From Hermatobates lingyangjiaoensis (lineage: Eukaryota > Arthropoda > Insecta > Hemiptera > Hermatobatidae): a stretch of 64,000 nt of DNA. Below, one piece after another: positions 20,656 through 30,590 of this stretch. Under the pieces are notes generated by a model that made no database searches, had not been told where the DNA came from, and saw only the letters and a program-made list of their open reading frames with translations. The stretch covers positions 10,001-74,000 of the forward strand of contig JAPFBL010000170.1 in assembly GCA_026182355.1 (NCBI GenBank), read 5' to 3'. How positions within the stretch are numbered: position 1 is the stretch's first letter; every line of letters starts with the position of its first letter. The translations under genes and the position numbers were made by a program.

Positions 20656-20793
20656 ATGGATGTCAAGAATAAATCTTTTGGTGAATTACTTTATATTTTA
20701 CCAGAAAGGTGGAAATCCATAGTCAGAAAACTTGAAAAATTAACCCGGAAAAGAACAAAAGTTAAAATTGGCATAATATTTAATAAAACATAA
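20656..20793 (+). pseudogene. PLE ORF N-terminal fragment, family G (right arm)
   Basis: Reads MDVKNKSFGELLYILPERWK and continues to FNKT, where truncation into TA sequence creates a stop (46 codons with stop). The frame starts about 60 bases after the predicted ribozyme cut site. It is near-identical to the left-arm fragment but ends 14 codons earlier. Confidence 0.78.
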
Positions 20794-20810
20794 ATATATA
20801 TATATATATA

Positions 20811-21110
20811 TTCTATGTTTTGTTATTCAGGGCTAGGTCAAATAAAAGAAAATAAACTCCTTTCTAGGCCGACGTTTCGATGTATTTGTACATCATCTTC
20901 AGGGCTAAAATTAGAGTAAGAACTATAATACATTTACCAAAACAATCTACAACTCACAACTCACATTGTTTTGGTAAATGTATTATAGTTCTTACTCTAA
21001 TTTTAGCCCTGAAGATGATGTACAAATACATCGAAACGTCGGCCTAGAAAGGAGTTTATTTTCTTTTATTTGACCTAGCCCTCAATAACAAAACATAGAA
21101 TAGAATAGAA
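20811..21110. mobile_element. PLE family H palindrome
   Basis: Near-perfect inverted arms of about 130 bp meet near 20956. Outer ends are TTCTATGTTTTGTTATT and its complement. Cores are at 20871-20902 (minus) and 21009-21040 (plus). Confidence 0.9.
21009..21040 (+). ncRNA. Hammerhead-like ribozyme motif, family H
   Basis: CTGAAGA, extra T, stem GATGT/ACATC with loop ACAAAT, GAA, ACGT, C. The left arm has the exact mirror at 20871-20902. Confidence 0.7.
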
Positions 21111-21139
21111 GAGGTCAAGAATAATTTTTGGAGTTTATA

Positions 21140-21345
21140 TATATATATATATATATACGTGTATATATACGTACGTATATATATATATATTCTATGTTTT
21201 GTAAGCAGTTTGCTTCTCAACGCGAGTACTTCGCACTTCTTCCCGATGACGACGGATTTCGAAACATCGAAGTGAGTTCTGTAGTGTCTTTCTGTGTTCT
21301 TTTCTCTGTGTTAAAGTGTATATATATATATATATATACCATGAT
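21140..21345 (+). mobile_element. PLE family T single-arm copy
   Basis: After a (TA)n/(TACG) tract, GTTTTGTAAGCAGTTTGC leads to CCGATGA, C, a weak short stem, GAA and ACAT near 21244-21268. CTTTCTGTGTTCTTTTCTC then leads to (TA)n. Confidence 0.65.
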
Positions 21346-21520
21346 AAACGAAAAACGGTCCGGCAGGACAAATAACAATTAAAATAAGCAGTGACACATA
21401 AACAGAAACACAACAAAGACTCACTTTTCAATATTTCGACCGTAATGGCGGTCGTCCTCAGGAGAAGAAGTGAATTGACGGAGCGACGACAGTCAACGAA
21501 TAACACACACGAATTCCAGT
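21346..21520 (-). mobile_element. PLE family L copy with hammerhead-like motif
   Basis: Minus-strand core at 21430-21461: CTGAGGA, C, stem GACCG/CGGTC with loop CCATTA, GAA, ATAT, T. Outer terminus ACGGTCCGGCAGGACAAATA near 21355. Related copies: 25691, 40605, 56180, 62843. Confidence 0.82.
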
Positions 21521-21786
21521 TCCAGTTTTCCAGTGAGTGATTGATTACAAAAATTTTTTTAATAAATCACAGCTTACAAAATTAATTCAGGCATATAGTT
21601 GTTGGTATGTTTAAGAACCCAAGTCTTCTTGAGCAATATTGAAGAACGGGAAAGTTACTTTTTTGTTTTTTTAGACAAAATCGCTGATAATTTTAAGCGA
21701 TTTCAACGTTCATTCAATACTTACATTTCTTATTTGGTATAGTTGTATTGTCATAATACGAATGTTTCTAGATATTATAATATTAA

Positions 21787-21899
21787 AAGGGTGTTATTAT
21801 ACTAAAAATGACAACTATTTAGACCTGTCTGCTGTAACATGAAAAAGTGTGTTATTATACTAAAAATGACAACTGTTTAGACCTGTCTGCTGTAACATT
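21787..21899. repeat. Tandem duplication, ~59-bp unit
   Basis: GTGTTATTATACTAAAAATG and TAGACCTGTCTGCTGTAACA occur twice, with one or two differences between units. Confidence 0.9.
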
Positions 21900-23009
21900 A
21901 TTACAATCTTTATAATTATAAAAATATCTCTACAGATTTTTTTGTTTAAAGAAGTCACTGTGGACTGTTTCTTGGATATCTGTGTTTCAATCAACTCTAA
22001 TATATAAATATAGTCCGTGTACTATAGAATAGATTACACAAATCTAATGTAAACATAATTATACGACCTACCATAACTGAAATTGTGATCACAAAATTCT
22101 GTAGTCTAGGAGGTATACTGCTGTCCCATTTGGGGTGATTAGTTACTGACGAGCTACTGAACACTCTAATTTAATAAGACAGGATATGCAGATTACCTTG
22201 TTATTGAGGAGTGCAGAAGGGGAATAATTGATATTACTGCCTTTGAGAGTATGCAGCATGCTTTCCAAATTCTTGTAAAATAAGATCAACCAAGGTCCAA
22301 AGATTTTTTCCGCACACTGTAGTGAAAGTTATAATTAACAGTTCCTGGTCACTGACTTACTACTGCTGGATTTTATTTTTTATTTGTTGGTATACATTAA
22401 TTCGTGGTCGTGAAAGTGTTTTTAGACTAGGGATTGGACTATTTTTAACAACAGCCTCTACAATGGATGTGATTGGAGAATTCTTATAGATAGGATGTAT
22501 TTGACTAGTGAACTAGTCAATTGATTCTAACCAGAGTTGTCTTTGAATATCCACATTTCTGGAATACCGAGGAACCCCAAACATAAGGCGTGCACATTAA
22601 TTCTGAAGCATTTGTACGCAGTTATGGGATTCAAATTTTTTAAGGACAGGTTCTAAGAAAACAGATCGTGCGAACCGGTGCTTAAAATATTATGAGTTTG
22701 GCCAGTTAAATAGGTAGAGGAAGTTTTCCTGCTTATTGTTTGACAAAATTACTAACATAATTACCAGCGATTACTCCTTTTTTTTCATGTTTTCTATTAT
22801 TGCAATAACAAATCTGTGGTTTTCAGTAAACTGGATATCTTTGACTTCGTCCGAAGCAACCCTCTCAACAATTTCTTTCTTAAATGTCACTATATTGTCC
22901 TTAAGTAGTTCCAATGCTTTAATAGACCTGTTTATAAGGTTTAAAAGTAGATCTAAAAACATTCAGTATTTGATTCAGAACTAAACGTTCAAAATAGGTT
23001 TAATGTAGA
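21900..23009. other. AT-rich sequence with unrecognised short frames
   Basis: Overlapping frames at 22736-22984 (plus) and 22771-22962 (minus) share a region of mixed composition. The minus frame is Lys/Glu-rich and helix-like but matches no family I know. No splice or start context decides between them. Confidence 0.25.
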
Positions 23010-23222
23010 CTACACCAACTCAACAGCTAAGTACGTCGGAGAGGATGTTAAGCCGTCGGTCCCGAGCCTGAACGAAGTCAGGTACTTGTTAAAGATCCTT
23101 ACTCAAAATGCACTTGAGTTAGGGAAAATTTAGGACTCCCAATGTAGAATCTGTAGAATCACCGATCAAAGAAAAATCTGGTAAACCGCTGACGTTATCA
23201 CCCACTAGGGGATCGATTTAAA
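23010..23222 (+). repeat. SINE copy 3, 5'-truncated
   Basis: Lacks the tRNA-like head and starts in the body at TAAGTACGTCGGAGAGGATG. It continues through GGTCCCGAGCCTGAACG and CACTTGAGTTAGGGAAAATT to the common 3' end near CCACTAGGGGATCGATTTAA. Confidence 0.85.
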
Positions 23223-23989
23223 CAATAAAAACAAAATTTCTAGAGGGACTGTAACCTACATCAAGACAATCGTCTTTTAGACGTTAAACGTTTTTGAAAA
23301 TTCGTACTAGAATCCAACAAAGTGACTGATAATTCTGTATGGTCAATTATCATGTTTATTAAAGTGCTCAAAATCTAAAGTTCATTAAAGAAACAACAAG
23401 CTGAAGCAGAGTAGAACAGACATGTCCGACTTGTGCAGGTGTCCAAAAAAAAAACTTAGTTTAATAGCAATAATAATCAAAGTACCGTGTCAGATTGAAT
23501 TAAAAAGAAGATTTCCAGGTTTTTATAACTTTATAAAATTGATACAGCTCAATAAAAAAAATAAAATGATAAAATTATATATCCGTGAGTTTGATAATAC
23601 GTCTGATGATAGCCAACTTATAATAAATTGGTAGCCAATTATAATAAATAAAATAAACTATGTTTAGTTACAATAAAGTCCATTGTAGGTTAAATCAAAT
23701 TATTGTACTACTGTTGAACTTGATTGTACCTTAATTAATGTTATTGTAGCAAATGAAGTCATAGATACATATCTAGCAATATGATGGTTGAATTCAGCTT
23801 TTAAAAATTAAAAGCTTTTCTCAGCTTTTAAGTCAGCTAGATTATAAGATGAACCTTTGACCAAATTTAACTTATAAAGTATTTAAACTTATAAAAAAAG
23901 ATGTTTTTTAAAGGTGTCGAATCAAATAAAATTAATTGTTAAAAAATTATAAAATTATACTACAAATTAGCAAAATTTGAAATTTATTT
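23223..23989. other. AT-rich sequence, no gene seen
   Basis: Short frames only, with no recognisable motifs. The tandem array begins just after it. Confidence 0.3.
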
Positions 23990-25190
23990 TATTTTCATAG
24001 AATATGTGTCAGTATAGTAAATAATGTTAACACATATACGGTAAGTTTCCTTAACTTGATAAATTATACCATTTTCTTATTATTAGCGTGAGGGTAGTCA
24101 AAGCTTGAACATTAACATGCTAGGTTTGCTGAATTTGTTAATTTTTTTTACTTTTTCATTGTATTTGTGTTAGAATAGTCAGAACGACAAAAACAAATAA
24201 GATATGTTTTGCTAAATAAGGTAAAATGTTTCATTTTCACGATATACCAGTGAGAACAGTGGAAAAGTGAAGAGTGTTGCAGTAAATTTGCAAAATGACC
24301 TATTTTCTTAAATTTTCACTCAATTTGTTTGAGATAGTCAAATGAAGATGACTAATATGGTTAGTTTGCTTTATTTGATAAATTTATCCCTTTTCATAGT
24401 ATTCGTATGAGATCAGTCAAAGCCTCAACATCAATATGGTAGGTGTATTGAATTTGTTAATTTTTTTCATTTTCATAGTTGTCATGTTAGAATAGTCGAA
24501 ACAACAATACAAATACGACAAGTTTGCTAAATTTGATAAAACTCTTTCATTTTCATAATATTTGAGGGAAAATGGTCGAAAAGTAAAGAGTAATGCAGTA
24601 ATTTTTCGAAATTTTATATTTTTTTTATTTTCATTTGAAGTCGCATGAGAGTAGTCTAAAAGTGATGACTAATATGATAAACTGGCTTAATTTGATAAAT
24701 TATTCCATATTCTTAGTATTCACGGAAAGTAGTCAAAACGTGAACAGGAATATAGTAGATTTGAAGAATTTCATAAATTTTTCCAAATTTTCATAGTATT
24801 TGTGTTGGAATAGGGAAAGTTGAAGAATAATACTATAAATTTTCAAAAAAAAAAATCTTTTTTTGTTTTCATTGAATTCGTGTGAGAATAGTAATAATGT
24901 TAATAGAAAGACGGTGAGTTTGCAAAACTTGATAAATTATTCCATTCTCGTACTATTGGTGCGGCGTAGTCAAAGCATCAACAGTAAAATCTTAGATGTG
25001 CAGAATTTGTTAATTTTATCCATTTTCATAGCTGTTGTATTAGAAGAATCAAAATGACAAGTTGAATATGATATGGTTGCTAAATTTGTTAATTTTTTTG
25101 TTTTCATATATTCATATGAAAATATTCGAAATGTGTAGAGTAATGAAGTACACTTTGCAAAATGTTATATTTCCTTATATTTTCAAATTG
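23990..25190. repeat. Diverged ~79-bp tandem array with ~318-bp higher-order period
   Basis: A variant of TTTTCATAGTATTTGTGTGA recurs at about 23992, 24072, 24153, 24233, 24315, 24391, 24470, 24551, 24629, 24707, 24787, 24867, 24943, 25021 and 25100. Units differ greatly from each other, but every fourth is more alike: AGTCAAAGC-type units at 24096 and 24414, and GAAAAGTGAAGAGT-type units at 24261 and 24579. This is satellite-like organisation. Confidence 0.8.
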
Positions 25191-25202
25191 TGGTTTGATC
25201 AC

Positions 25203-25258
<56 letters not shown>
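25188..25258. repeat. Family A end fused to (TA)n
   Basis: AATTGTGGTTTGATCACAT (family A terminus) breaks the end of the tandem array and leads into a pure TA run at about 25205-25258. Confidence 0.85.
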
Positions 25259-25259
<1 letters not shown>

Positions 25260-25262
<3 letters not shown>

Positions 25263-25415
25263 CCAATTAGATGATACGATTCTTTGAACTGAATAAACTA
25301 GAATTTTCAAAAGAACACTCAGAAAAGAAATCACTGAACTCACTACTATATTTCAATGTCCCTGTCGTCAGGAATAGATGTGAATCGCTCCAAAGGCTGA
25401 TAACAAGTCATATAT
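25260..25415 (-). mobile_element. PLE family D single-arm copy
   Basis: Complement of the family D arm: GAACACTCAGAAAAGAAATC, then the decayed core (ATATTTCAATGTCCCTGTCG) and CGCTCCAAAGGCTGATAAC. TA runs on both sides. Confidence 0.82.
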
Positions 25416-25439
25416 ATATATATAAAAATATTTATAAAA

Positions 25440-25690
25440 GTATCGATCCTGAAATAGAAACAAAACTACAATTATCGGGACTCGGTCAGTTCTTCAGATT
25501 CAAATTAAACTCTCATTGCCAACGTTTTAGTTTCTATTTAAAACCTTTTTCATAGCCAGCAGTGTGCCTAAGTTATTTTCATAACTTCTACCTATGAAAA
25601 AGATTTGAAATAGAAACCAAAACGTTGGCAATGAGAGTTTTATTTTAATCTGGAGAACTGACCAAGTCCCGACAAAATTTAGTTTTATAA
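25440..25690. mobile_element. PLE family K palindrome
   Basis: Left arm CAGTTCTTCAGATTCAAATT and CTCATTGCCAACGTTTTAG; the right arm is the complement. Arms meet near 25567. The core is degenerate (see 58550-59018), though the ACGTT helix III word persists. Confidence 0.85.
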
Positions 25691-25830
25691 AATATATATA
25701 CACCATGATAAACGAAAAAAGGTCCAGCAGGACAGATACCACTTAAAATAGACTGTGACACATATACTGAAACAAGCAAAGACTCACTTTTCAATATTTC
25801 GACCACCATTACAAACACGGAACTAAGGAA
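25691..25830 (-). mobile_element. PLE family L fragment
   Basis: AACGAAAAAAGGTCCAGCAG through GACTCACTTTTCAATATTTC and a truncated core at 25795-25825. It joins family M without a TA tract. Confidence 0.8.
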
Positions 25831-26106
25831 CAAAGACACTTATTGTCTCTAATTTTCGGTTGAACAATCATCAGAAGAGTTGAGATAGGGACACCAAACG
25901 CACTTGTGAAGCGACGGTTGGAAACCGTCACTTTAAAAGTCGCTTCACAAGTGTGCTTAGTGTCCCTATCTCAGCTCTCCTGATGACGGTTCAACCGAAA
26001 ATTAGAGGCAGTAAGTGTGTTTGTTTCTTAGTTTTGTGTTTGTGATTCACCGTGAAACGTTTATTGTCCTTTTTGGATCGTTTTCCTGTTTACAATATAT
26101 TCTCGT
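25830..26106. mobile_element. PLE family M palindrome
   Basis: Arms meet near 25923 (GACGGTTGGAAACCGTC). The left arm carries GTCTCTAATTTTCGGTTGAA. The right core is at 25980-26004. The terminus TTTTGGATCGTTTTCC precedes TA. Confidence 0.85.
25980..26004 (+). ncRNA. Hammerhead-like motif, family M
   Basis: CTGATGA, extra C, stem GGT/ACC with loop TCA, GAA, AATT, A. Stem II is only three pairs, so stability is doubtful. Confidence 0.55.
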
Positions 26107-26124
26107 ATATATATATATATATAT

Positions 26125-26280
26125 GATTCGCGCTCCGTTCTTCGACGTGGGGAGATCTCTCTCACTTCGTCCTCTCTTCTAGTCTACTCTTCTGATGACG
26201 AACAACAGTTCGAAATATAGAATTCTGTAAGTGTTCTTTTTGTTCTCTTTTCTGTGTCGTGCTTTGTGTAATTTAAAGTT
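26125..26280 (+). mobile_element. PLE family O single-arm copy
   Basis: Bounded by TA runs. CGCTCCGTTCTTCGACG and a CT-rich stretch precede the core at 26192-26219. TCTGTGTCGTGCTTTGTGTA follows, as in 61775-62045. Confidence 0.8.
26192..26219 (+). ncRNA. Hammerhead-like ribozyme motif, family O
   Basis: CTGATGA, extra C, stem GAAC/GTTC with loop AACA, GAA, ATAT, A. Confidence 0.65.
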
Positions 26281-26311
26281 ATATATATATATAATATATA
26301 TATATATATAT

Positions 26312-27207
26312 GTATCAATTTAGTTTGATCATTTATATACATATGTATTATTACTGTAAAATTAGATTTTATCCAGAGAAACAACAAATGAAAGTTGATC
26401 GCATACGATTTCATTCTTACTGATTAACAAAATATTGGAGCTTTTTCCTTCGATTATTCCATTTAAACGCTAAGGTTTAACGATTCTATTCCAACATTCT
26501 TCCCTTAACTACAATCTGAATCTGGCCTTATTTTTTATTAAATTCTTTTAGCTTTAAAATAAAGGTTCTTTTACTTACACAATACACTTACTTCAAAAAC
26601 TCCAAAGTTCCAAGTAGGTCAATTCCATCTTACTGGGAGATTGTTTCTCTAAACTTTAATAGAGGCTTAAAAGTTTCTTTTTCACATTTAATGTTTATTT
26701 GGTAAATTACTAAGAATAGACCAAGATAGTTTCATTCTGTTTTATTTCTTCATTAATATATTATTAGATAAGGCATTAGATAGTGATATACTGCAAACAT
26801 AAGGTAATAGATAAGTCAATGTAAGATTTTAATCAATAAACAGAACAAATATTTTAACTTTAAAACTTTTTCTTAAGTTTACTAATTCTTTTGTTAATTA
26901 TACATGATGTTATTATTGTTAGTTAGATAGTTCTTGCTAATACTCAAAGAATTATGAATCATTTTATCTACTAAACTCCCTTCCTCATTTTCAAGTCTTG
27001 TCCGTCATCCTTAGTGAAACTAGTATAAATAGATTTCCAAGCTAACAGCTTTCGTTCTCCTTTAATTGTCGTTCAATTATGTTCCCAATTTTTAATTAAT
27101 GCCCTTGATACATACCTGTATTATATTTTTATAACTAATTATAATATTTATATCGCTGAATTATTATAATTTATAACCATAAAAAAAAAATAAATATGAT
27201 GGTAATC
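26312..27207. other. AT-rich sequence, no gene seen
   Basis: No repeat match or coding signal recognised. Confidence 0.3.
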
Positions 27208-27320
27208 TAAAGATAACTAATTCTAACATACTGTTTCAATCCTAAAAAGTAAGTTAAAAATTAGTTAAATCTAAAGATAACTAATTCTAACATACTGTTT
27301 CAATCCTAAAAAGTAGGTAT
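27208..27320. repeat. Tandem duplication, ~61-bp unit
   Basis: AAAGATAACTAATTCTAACA and TACTGTTTCAATCCTAAAAA occur twice in direct order, nearly identical. Confidence 0.92.
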
Positions 27321-27364
27321 AAATCAGTAATTATTCATTCAAACTTTACACCCTGTGCTAAATC

Positions 27365-27648
27365 TATATATATATATTACAAATTTTGTCTGTCTGTCCC
27401 CTATAGAAATAATACTGGAGACATTTAGATACAAAGAAACATATGGATCTTATATAACTTTTTTCGATGGAAGTAACTAAGGTATTTTGATTTTGATCAG
27501 GTTCCTATTTTGGGATCTACCGCTCATATTTAGACAATTCTCTTGAAACAGCTTCGAATCACGTCAAAAAGAAGTTTATAACGATCGTAGAGTTCACTTC
27601 ATTGGTTCAAAAAATCTATACACTTAAATTGATTTTATATATATATAA
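27365..27648. other. Possible retroelement end, unassigned
   Basis: After a TA run, TTTTGTCTGTCTGTCC starts a block of mixed composition to about 27620. The CTGTCTGTC word is common near the ends of RTE/CR1-like elements, but there is no second copy here and no frame. Confidence 0.25.
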
Positions 27649-27649
27649 A

Positions 27650-27818
27650 ACAAGATTTCACATAAACATGTGAAGTAACAATCAATGATCAAACCACAAT
27701 ATGAAATGGGAAAAAAGACTAAGATCTTCCAACAAGTTTTTGAGTCTTACAAAGACTGCTAGTTACGTTGAAAGATTTTAGTCTTTTCTCTCATTTCATA
27801 TTGTGGTTTGATCATATA
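27650..27818. mobile_element. PLE family A palindrome with private variants
   Basis: Both arms share the variant CACAATATGAAATG / CATTTCATATTGTG instead of the usual AATAAGAAATG. The left arm stops just inside the helix III word (AAGATCTTCC). Confidence 0.88.
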
Positions 27819-27854
27819 TATATACATATATATAATTGTACAATATATATATAC

Positions 27855-28168
27855 ATATATTAGTGTACTTTGGTAGCAGTCCTTCGGATATACATGCTTT
27901 GTTAAACACGACAGAGTAGTTTCTGTCTATGAGCTTCTTCTAGAGAACTTCGATTTGCCGAAAAACAGTTTTTTCGTTGTTAGAACAACGGTTGAGGTGG
28001 TCTCAACCACCTGACCACGGAAAGTGATCGAAACGCGTCGACAACAATTGCAGACCACCTCAACCGTTGTTCTAACAACGAAAAAACTGTTTTTCGGCAA
28101 ATCGAAGTTCTCGAGAAGAAGCTCATAGACAGAAACTACTCTGTCGTATTTAACAAAGCATGTATATA
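27855..28168. mobile_element. PLE family J palindrome with ORF N-terminus
   Basis: Long inverted arms (about 27885-27990 and 28053-28150) hold the ORF start region. The middle holds CTGACCA, then GAA, ACGCGT and C ending near 28039, a hammerhead-like end with weak stem II and G8 changed. TA-rich flanks. Confidence 0.85.
28053..28163 (+). pseudogene. PLE ORF N-terminal fragment, family J
   Basis: Reads DHLNRCSNNEKTVFRQIEVL, then EKKLIDRNYSVVFNKACIY at the TA tract. The left arm, on the minus strand, continues it as NKACISEGLLPKYTNIY. The IE-x-LEKKL and FNKAC-x2-EGLLPKYTNI blocks align with families G and I. The left arm has an in-frame TAG where the right has GAG, so at least one arm has decayed. 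No ATG is visible upstream in this frame. Confidence 0.72.
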
Positions 28169-28740
28169 CATATATGTGTATAAATATGTTCTCTTCCATA
28201 CTTATGCAATTAATGTTTCCCTTTTGATTGCTGGAAGACATTATAGGAAATTTTATAAGTGAAACTTATTTCAATTTCCTCGACTTAATGATGTAATTTT
28301 GATTTTGGTGATGATGTACTTTTCTATACCTTCGTTTTAATTTTGAAAAAAAAAAATATGTGCAAAATTTATAATCAGTTTTATATTATACCTTATTTGT
28401 TATAAATCTATAATTTACATTCTGTATTAATTTGCTTTATCTGAAAAAAGACTTAAGTTTATCAGAACTATAGAAAATTTAAATTGTTTTCTTTCTATGT
28501 AATTTATTATTAGAGTTGGACGTTTCCTGAGGAAGCATATGATATTAATCAATAGAAAACTGCTTTAAAATGCTAGAATGATTCTCAGATTACTGTGTAT
28601 TTAAATTCATATGTTGCAATAATGCTAACATTTGTTAAATTTTTTCATAAGAAATGATTCCGAGTGTAGGTTTGGTTAGGAGGAGTCACTGAGTCATTGG
28701 TTTTTATCACCTACTCCCCTCCTACGAAAGAATTGGGTCG
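28169..28740. other. AT-rich sequence, no gene seen
   Basis: No repeat match or coding signal recognised. Confidence 0.3.
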
Positions 28741-28744
28741 TAGT

Positions 28745-29060
28745 CCCTAGTGGCAAACACGCTTCCCTCTGGACAGGTAGATCCGGGGTTCAATACTCTT
28801 TCTCTAGCCTTCGATTTATTCAGGCAGAAGGTGAAAAAAAAATCTATGTATTGCCGTTCGTCGGAGAGGATGTTATAACAGCCGTTCCAAGCTGAGCTGG
28901 TACAATATCAAGTCCTCTTCATTATCCCTACACCAAATAAACATGAGTCAGGCCAAATTTAGTATCACCAAATTGTAGAAAGTTCATTGTATCGTATTAA
29001 AAAGGTGCAATGTGTATCGGCCTATGTGTATTCTTTCGTGGAAGACCGCAGACGTAACCA
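28745..29060 (+). repeat. SINE copy 4, diverged second subfamily
   Basis: TCTGGACAGGTAGATCCGGG and GGTTCAATAC (degenerate B box), a TCGATTTATTCAGG body, and the 3' part GGTGCAATGTGTATCGGCC. It shares its 3' end type with copy 44249, not 42092. Confidence 0.7.
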
Positions 29061-29660
29061 TAAGAGAAGATACATAACATAACTTTTACTGCAACCTAAA
29101 CTAACCTTTAGTCCTTAAAGAAACTTGAAAGAAACTAATATCTTAAAATACAGTGAAAAATGTTGCAAAATATCATGTTGGCTGTTATCATTGGGAAACA
29201 TATACACTTGCATCCATCTTCTTAGCATAAAAATCAAATTTTAATCAGCTCAAAATTTCATTAAATCTGTAAATTAAAAACAGTTCTATTTTATAAACTT
29301 GAACAATTGTTTGTAATCGAAACTTGCTTTACAAGGTTTACTGATAGTAAACATAATCACCTTTTCAGTCTTTGTTTCTTTTTAGCACTACTTTTAATTC
29401 GATGTCATGTAAAAATACTTTCTATTTAAATTCGGCTAAACATTCTGTTTCTTTTTCTATTATGAAATTCACTATTTTTTTCTATATACATCATTTTGTA
29501 TATTTAAAATTAATTTAATCAGAAATTCTTGTTATTTTTGATTGAATCTGGAAAGAGAAAAAAAAATATTTTATAACATATTCCATGAAATGTATTTGCA
29601 AATTTTCTAGGTTTAATTGAATACAGATGTTATAAATGTATGCTTTGAGCAAGACAGAGA
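29061..29660. other. AT-rich sequence, no gene seen
   Basis: No recognisable feature. Confidence 0.3.
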
Positions 29661-29669
29661 CAACGATAG

Positions 29670-29841
29670 AGTGAAATTAGTAATATTATGGTGGTAACCT
29701 ATGCCGTGGTAGATTTATCACAAGGAATGTTAATTAAATACTGGCGAGAGAATATGCAAGTCAGTATACGTGACTTCGGTTACTTGTGTTCAATGGAATT
29801 CGGTGCAACTGGAAGCCCGTTCCAATTAGGACAAGTTATCC
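29670..29841 (+). other. Possible exon or conserved non-coding block
   Basis: A frame open from 29670 reads MVVTYAVVDLSQGMLIKYWR, then ENMQVSIRDFGYLCSMEFGA and onward, until GTAAGT, a consensus splice donor, at 29842. The composition is balanced, unlike the AT-rich surroundings. I do not recognise the peptide, and the upstream acceptor lacks a clear pyrimidine tract. CAATTAG and GTAATTAC homeodomain-type words give a non-coding reading as an alternative. Confidence 0.3.
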
Positions 29842-29929
29842 GTAAGTAATTACACCGTGCCCGACAGCATAGCTAATGCACAGCTCACATATTTTAACAT
29901 TGATTTCCAAAGATTTCATTCTTAGTCTA

Positions 29930-30173
29930 TAAGATATATATGATCATATATATGTGATCATATATATATATATATATATATATAAAGATTTCACATAAAC
30001 ACGTGAAATAACAATCAATGATCAAACCACAATAAGAAATTGAGAAAACAACACTAAAATGGGAATACAACACCGTAACAAGCGGTCTTCGTCAGAGTAA
30101 AAAACCCAACTGAGAAACTGAAAGAAGATCGTAGTCTTGTTTTCCCATTTTCTTATTGTGGTTTGATCATTGA
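29930..30173. mobile_element. PLE family A palindrome with TA tract
   Basis: TA tract at 29957-29984, then AAAGATTTCACATAAACACG and the left arm. The inner left arm has AACACCGTAACAAGCGGTC. The right arm keeps only TAGTCTTGTTTTCCCATTTT outward. Confidence 0.88.
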
Positions 30174-30189
30174 TATATATATATATCAT

Positions 30190-30590
30190 CATAACAAAAC
30201 TAAAGTTTATAGGGACTCGGTCAGTTCTTCCGGTTCAAATTAAACTCTCATTGCCAATGTTCAGTTTTTATTTAAAACCTTTTTCATAGACAGAAGTATA
30301 AAGTTTGAAACAGAAAAACTAAGTATTACTCGTATATTACAAATTATTTTACAATGAAAAATAGTCTGTGGATTTCAACAACAACCGTAGTTTTTTGTAA
30401 TTTGTAATGTAATACTTAGTTTTTCTGTTTCAAAATTTATACTTTTGCCTATGAAAAAGGTTTTAAATAAAAACCAAAACGTTGGCAATGAGTGTTTAAT
30501 TTGAACCTGAAGAACTGACCGAGTCCCGATAAACTTTAGTTTTGTTTCTATTCCACGGTCGATACTTTTATCATCATATTTATATCATCA
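30190..30590. mobile_element. PLE family K palindrome
   Basis: Arms of about 180 bp, with the same order as at 58550-59018: TCGGTCAGTTCTTCCGGTTC, CTCATTGCCAATG, AAACCTTTTTCATAGACAG and complements. The outer right end includes CCACGGTCGATACTTTTATC. Confidence 0.88.

Larger units (their letters stand above)
19984..20795. mobile_element. PLE family G large palindrome with leader and ORF start
   Basis: Arms 19984-20365 (minus) and 20445-20795 (plus) each contain the ribozyme-like core, an untranslated leader and the first codons of the ORF. The spacer at about 20374-20445 is itself a minus-strand piece of the ORF N-terminus (TTTGGGAGCAGCCCTTCAAT), so three copies are joined. Both outer ends run into (TA)n. 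Confidence 0.9.

Noticed and set aside
19984..20795. LTR retrotransposon or DNA transposon with long TIRs
   Set aside because: The arms contain an ORF start downstream of a ribozyme-like leader and match PLE coding fragments; no integrase, transposase or target duplication is seen.
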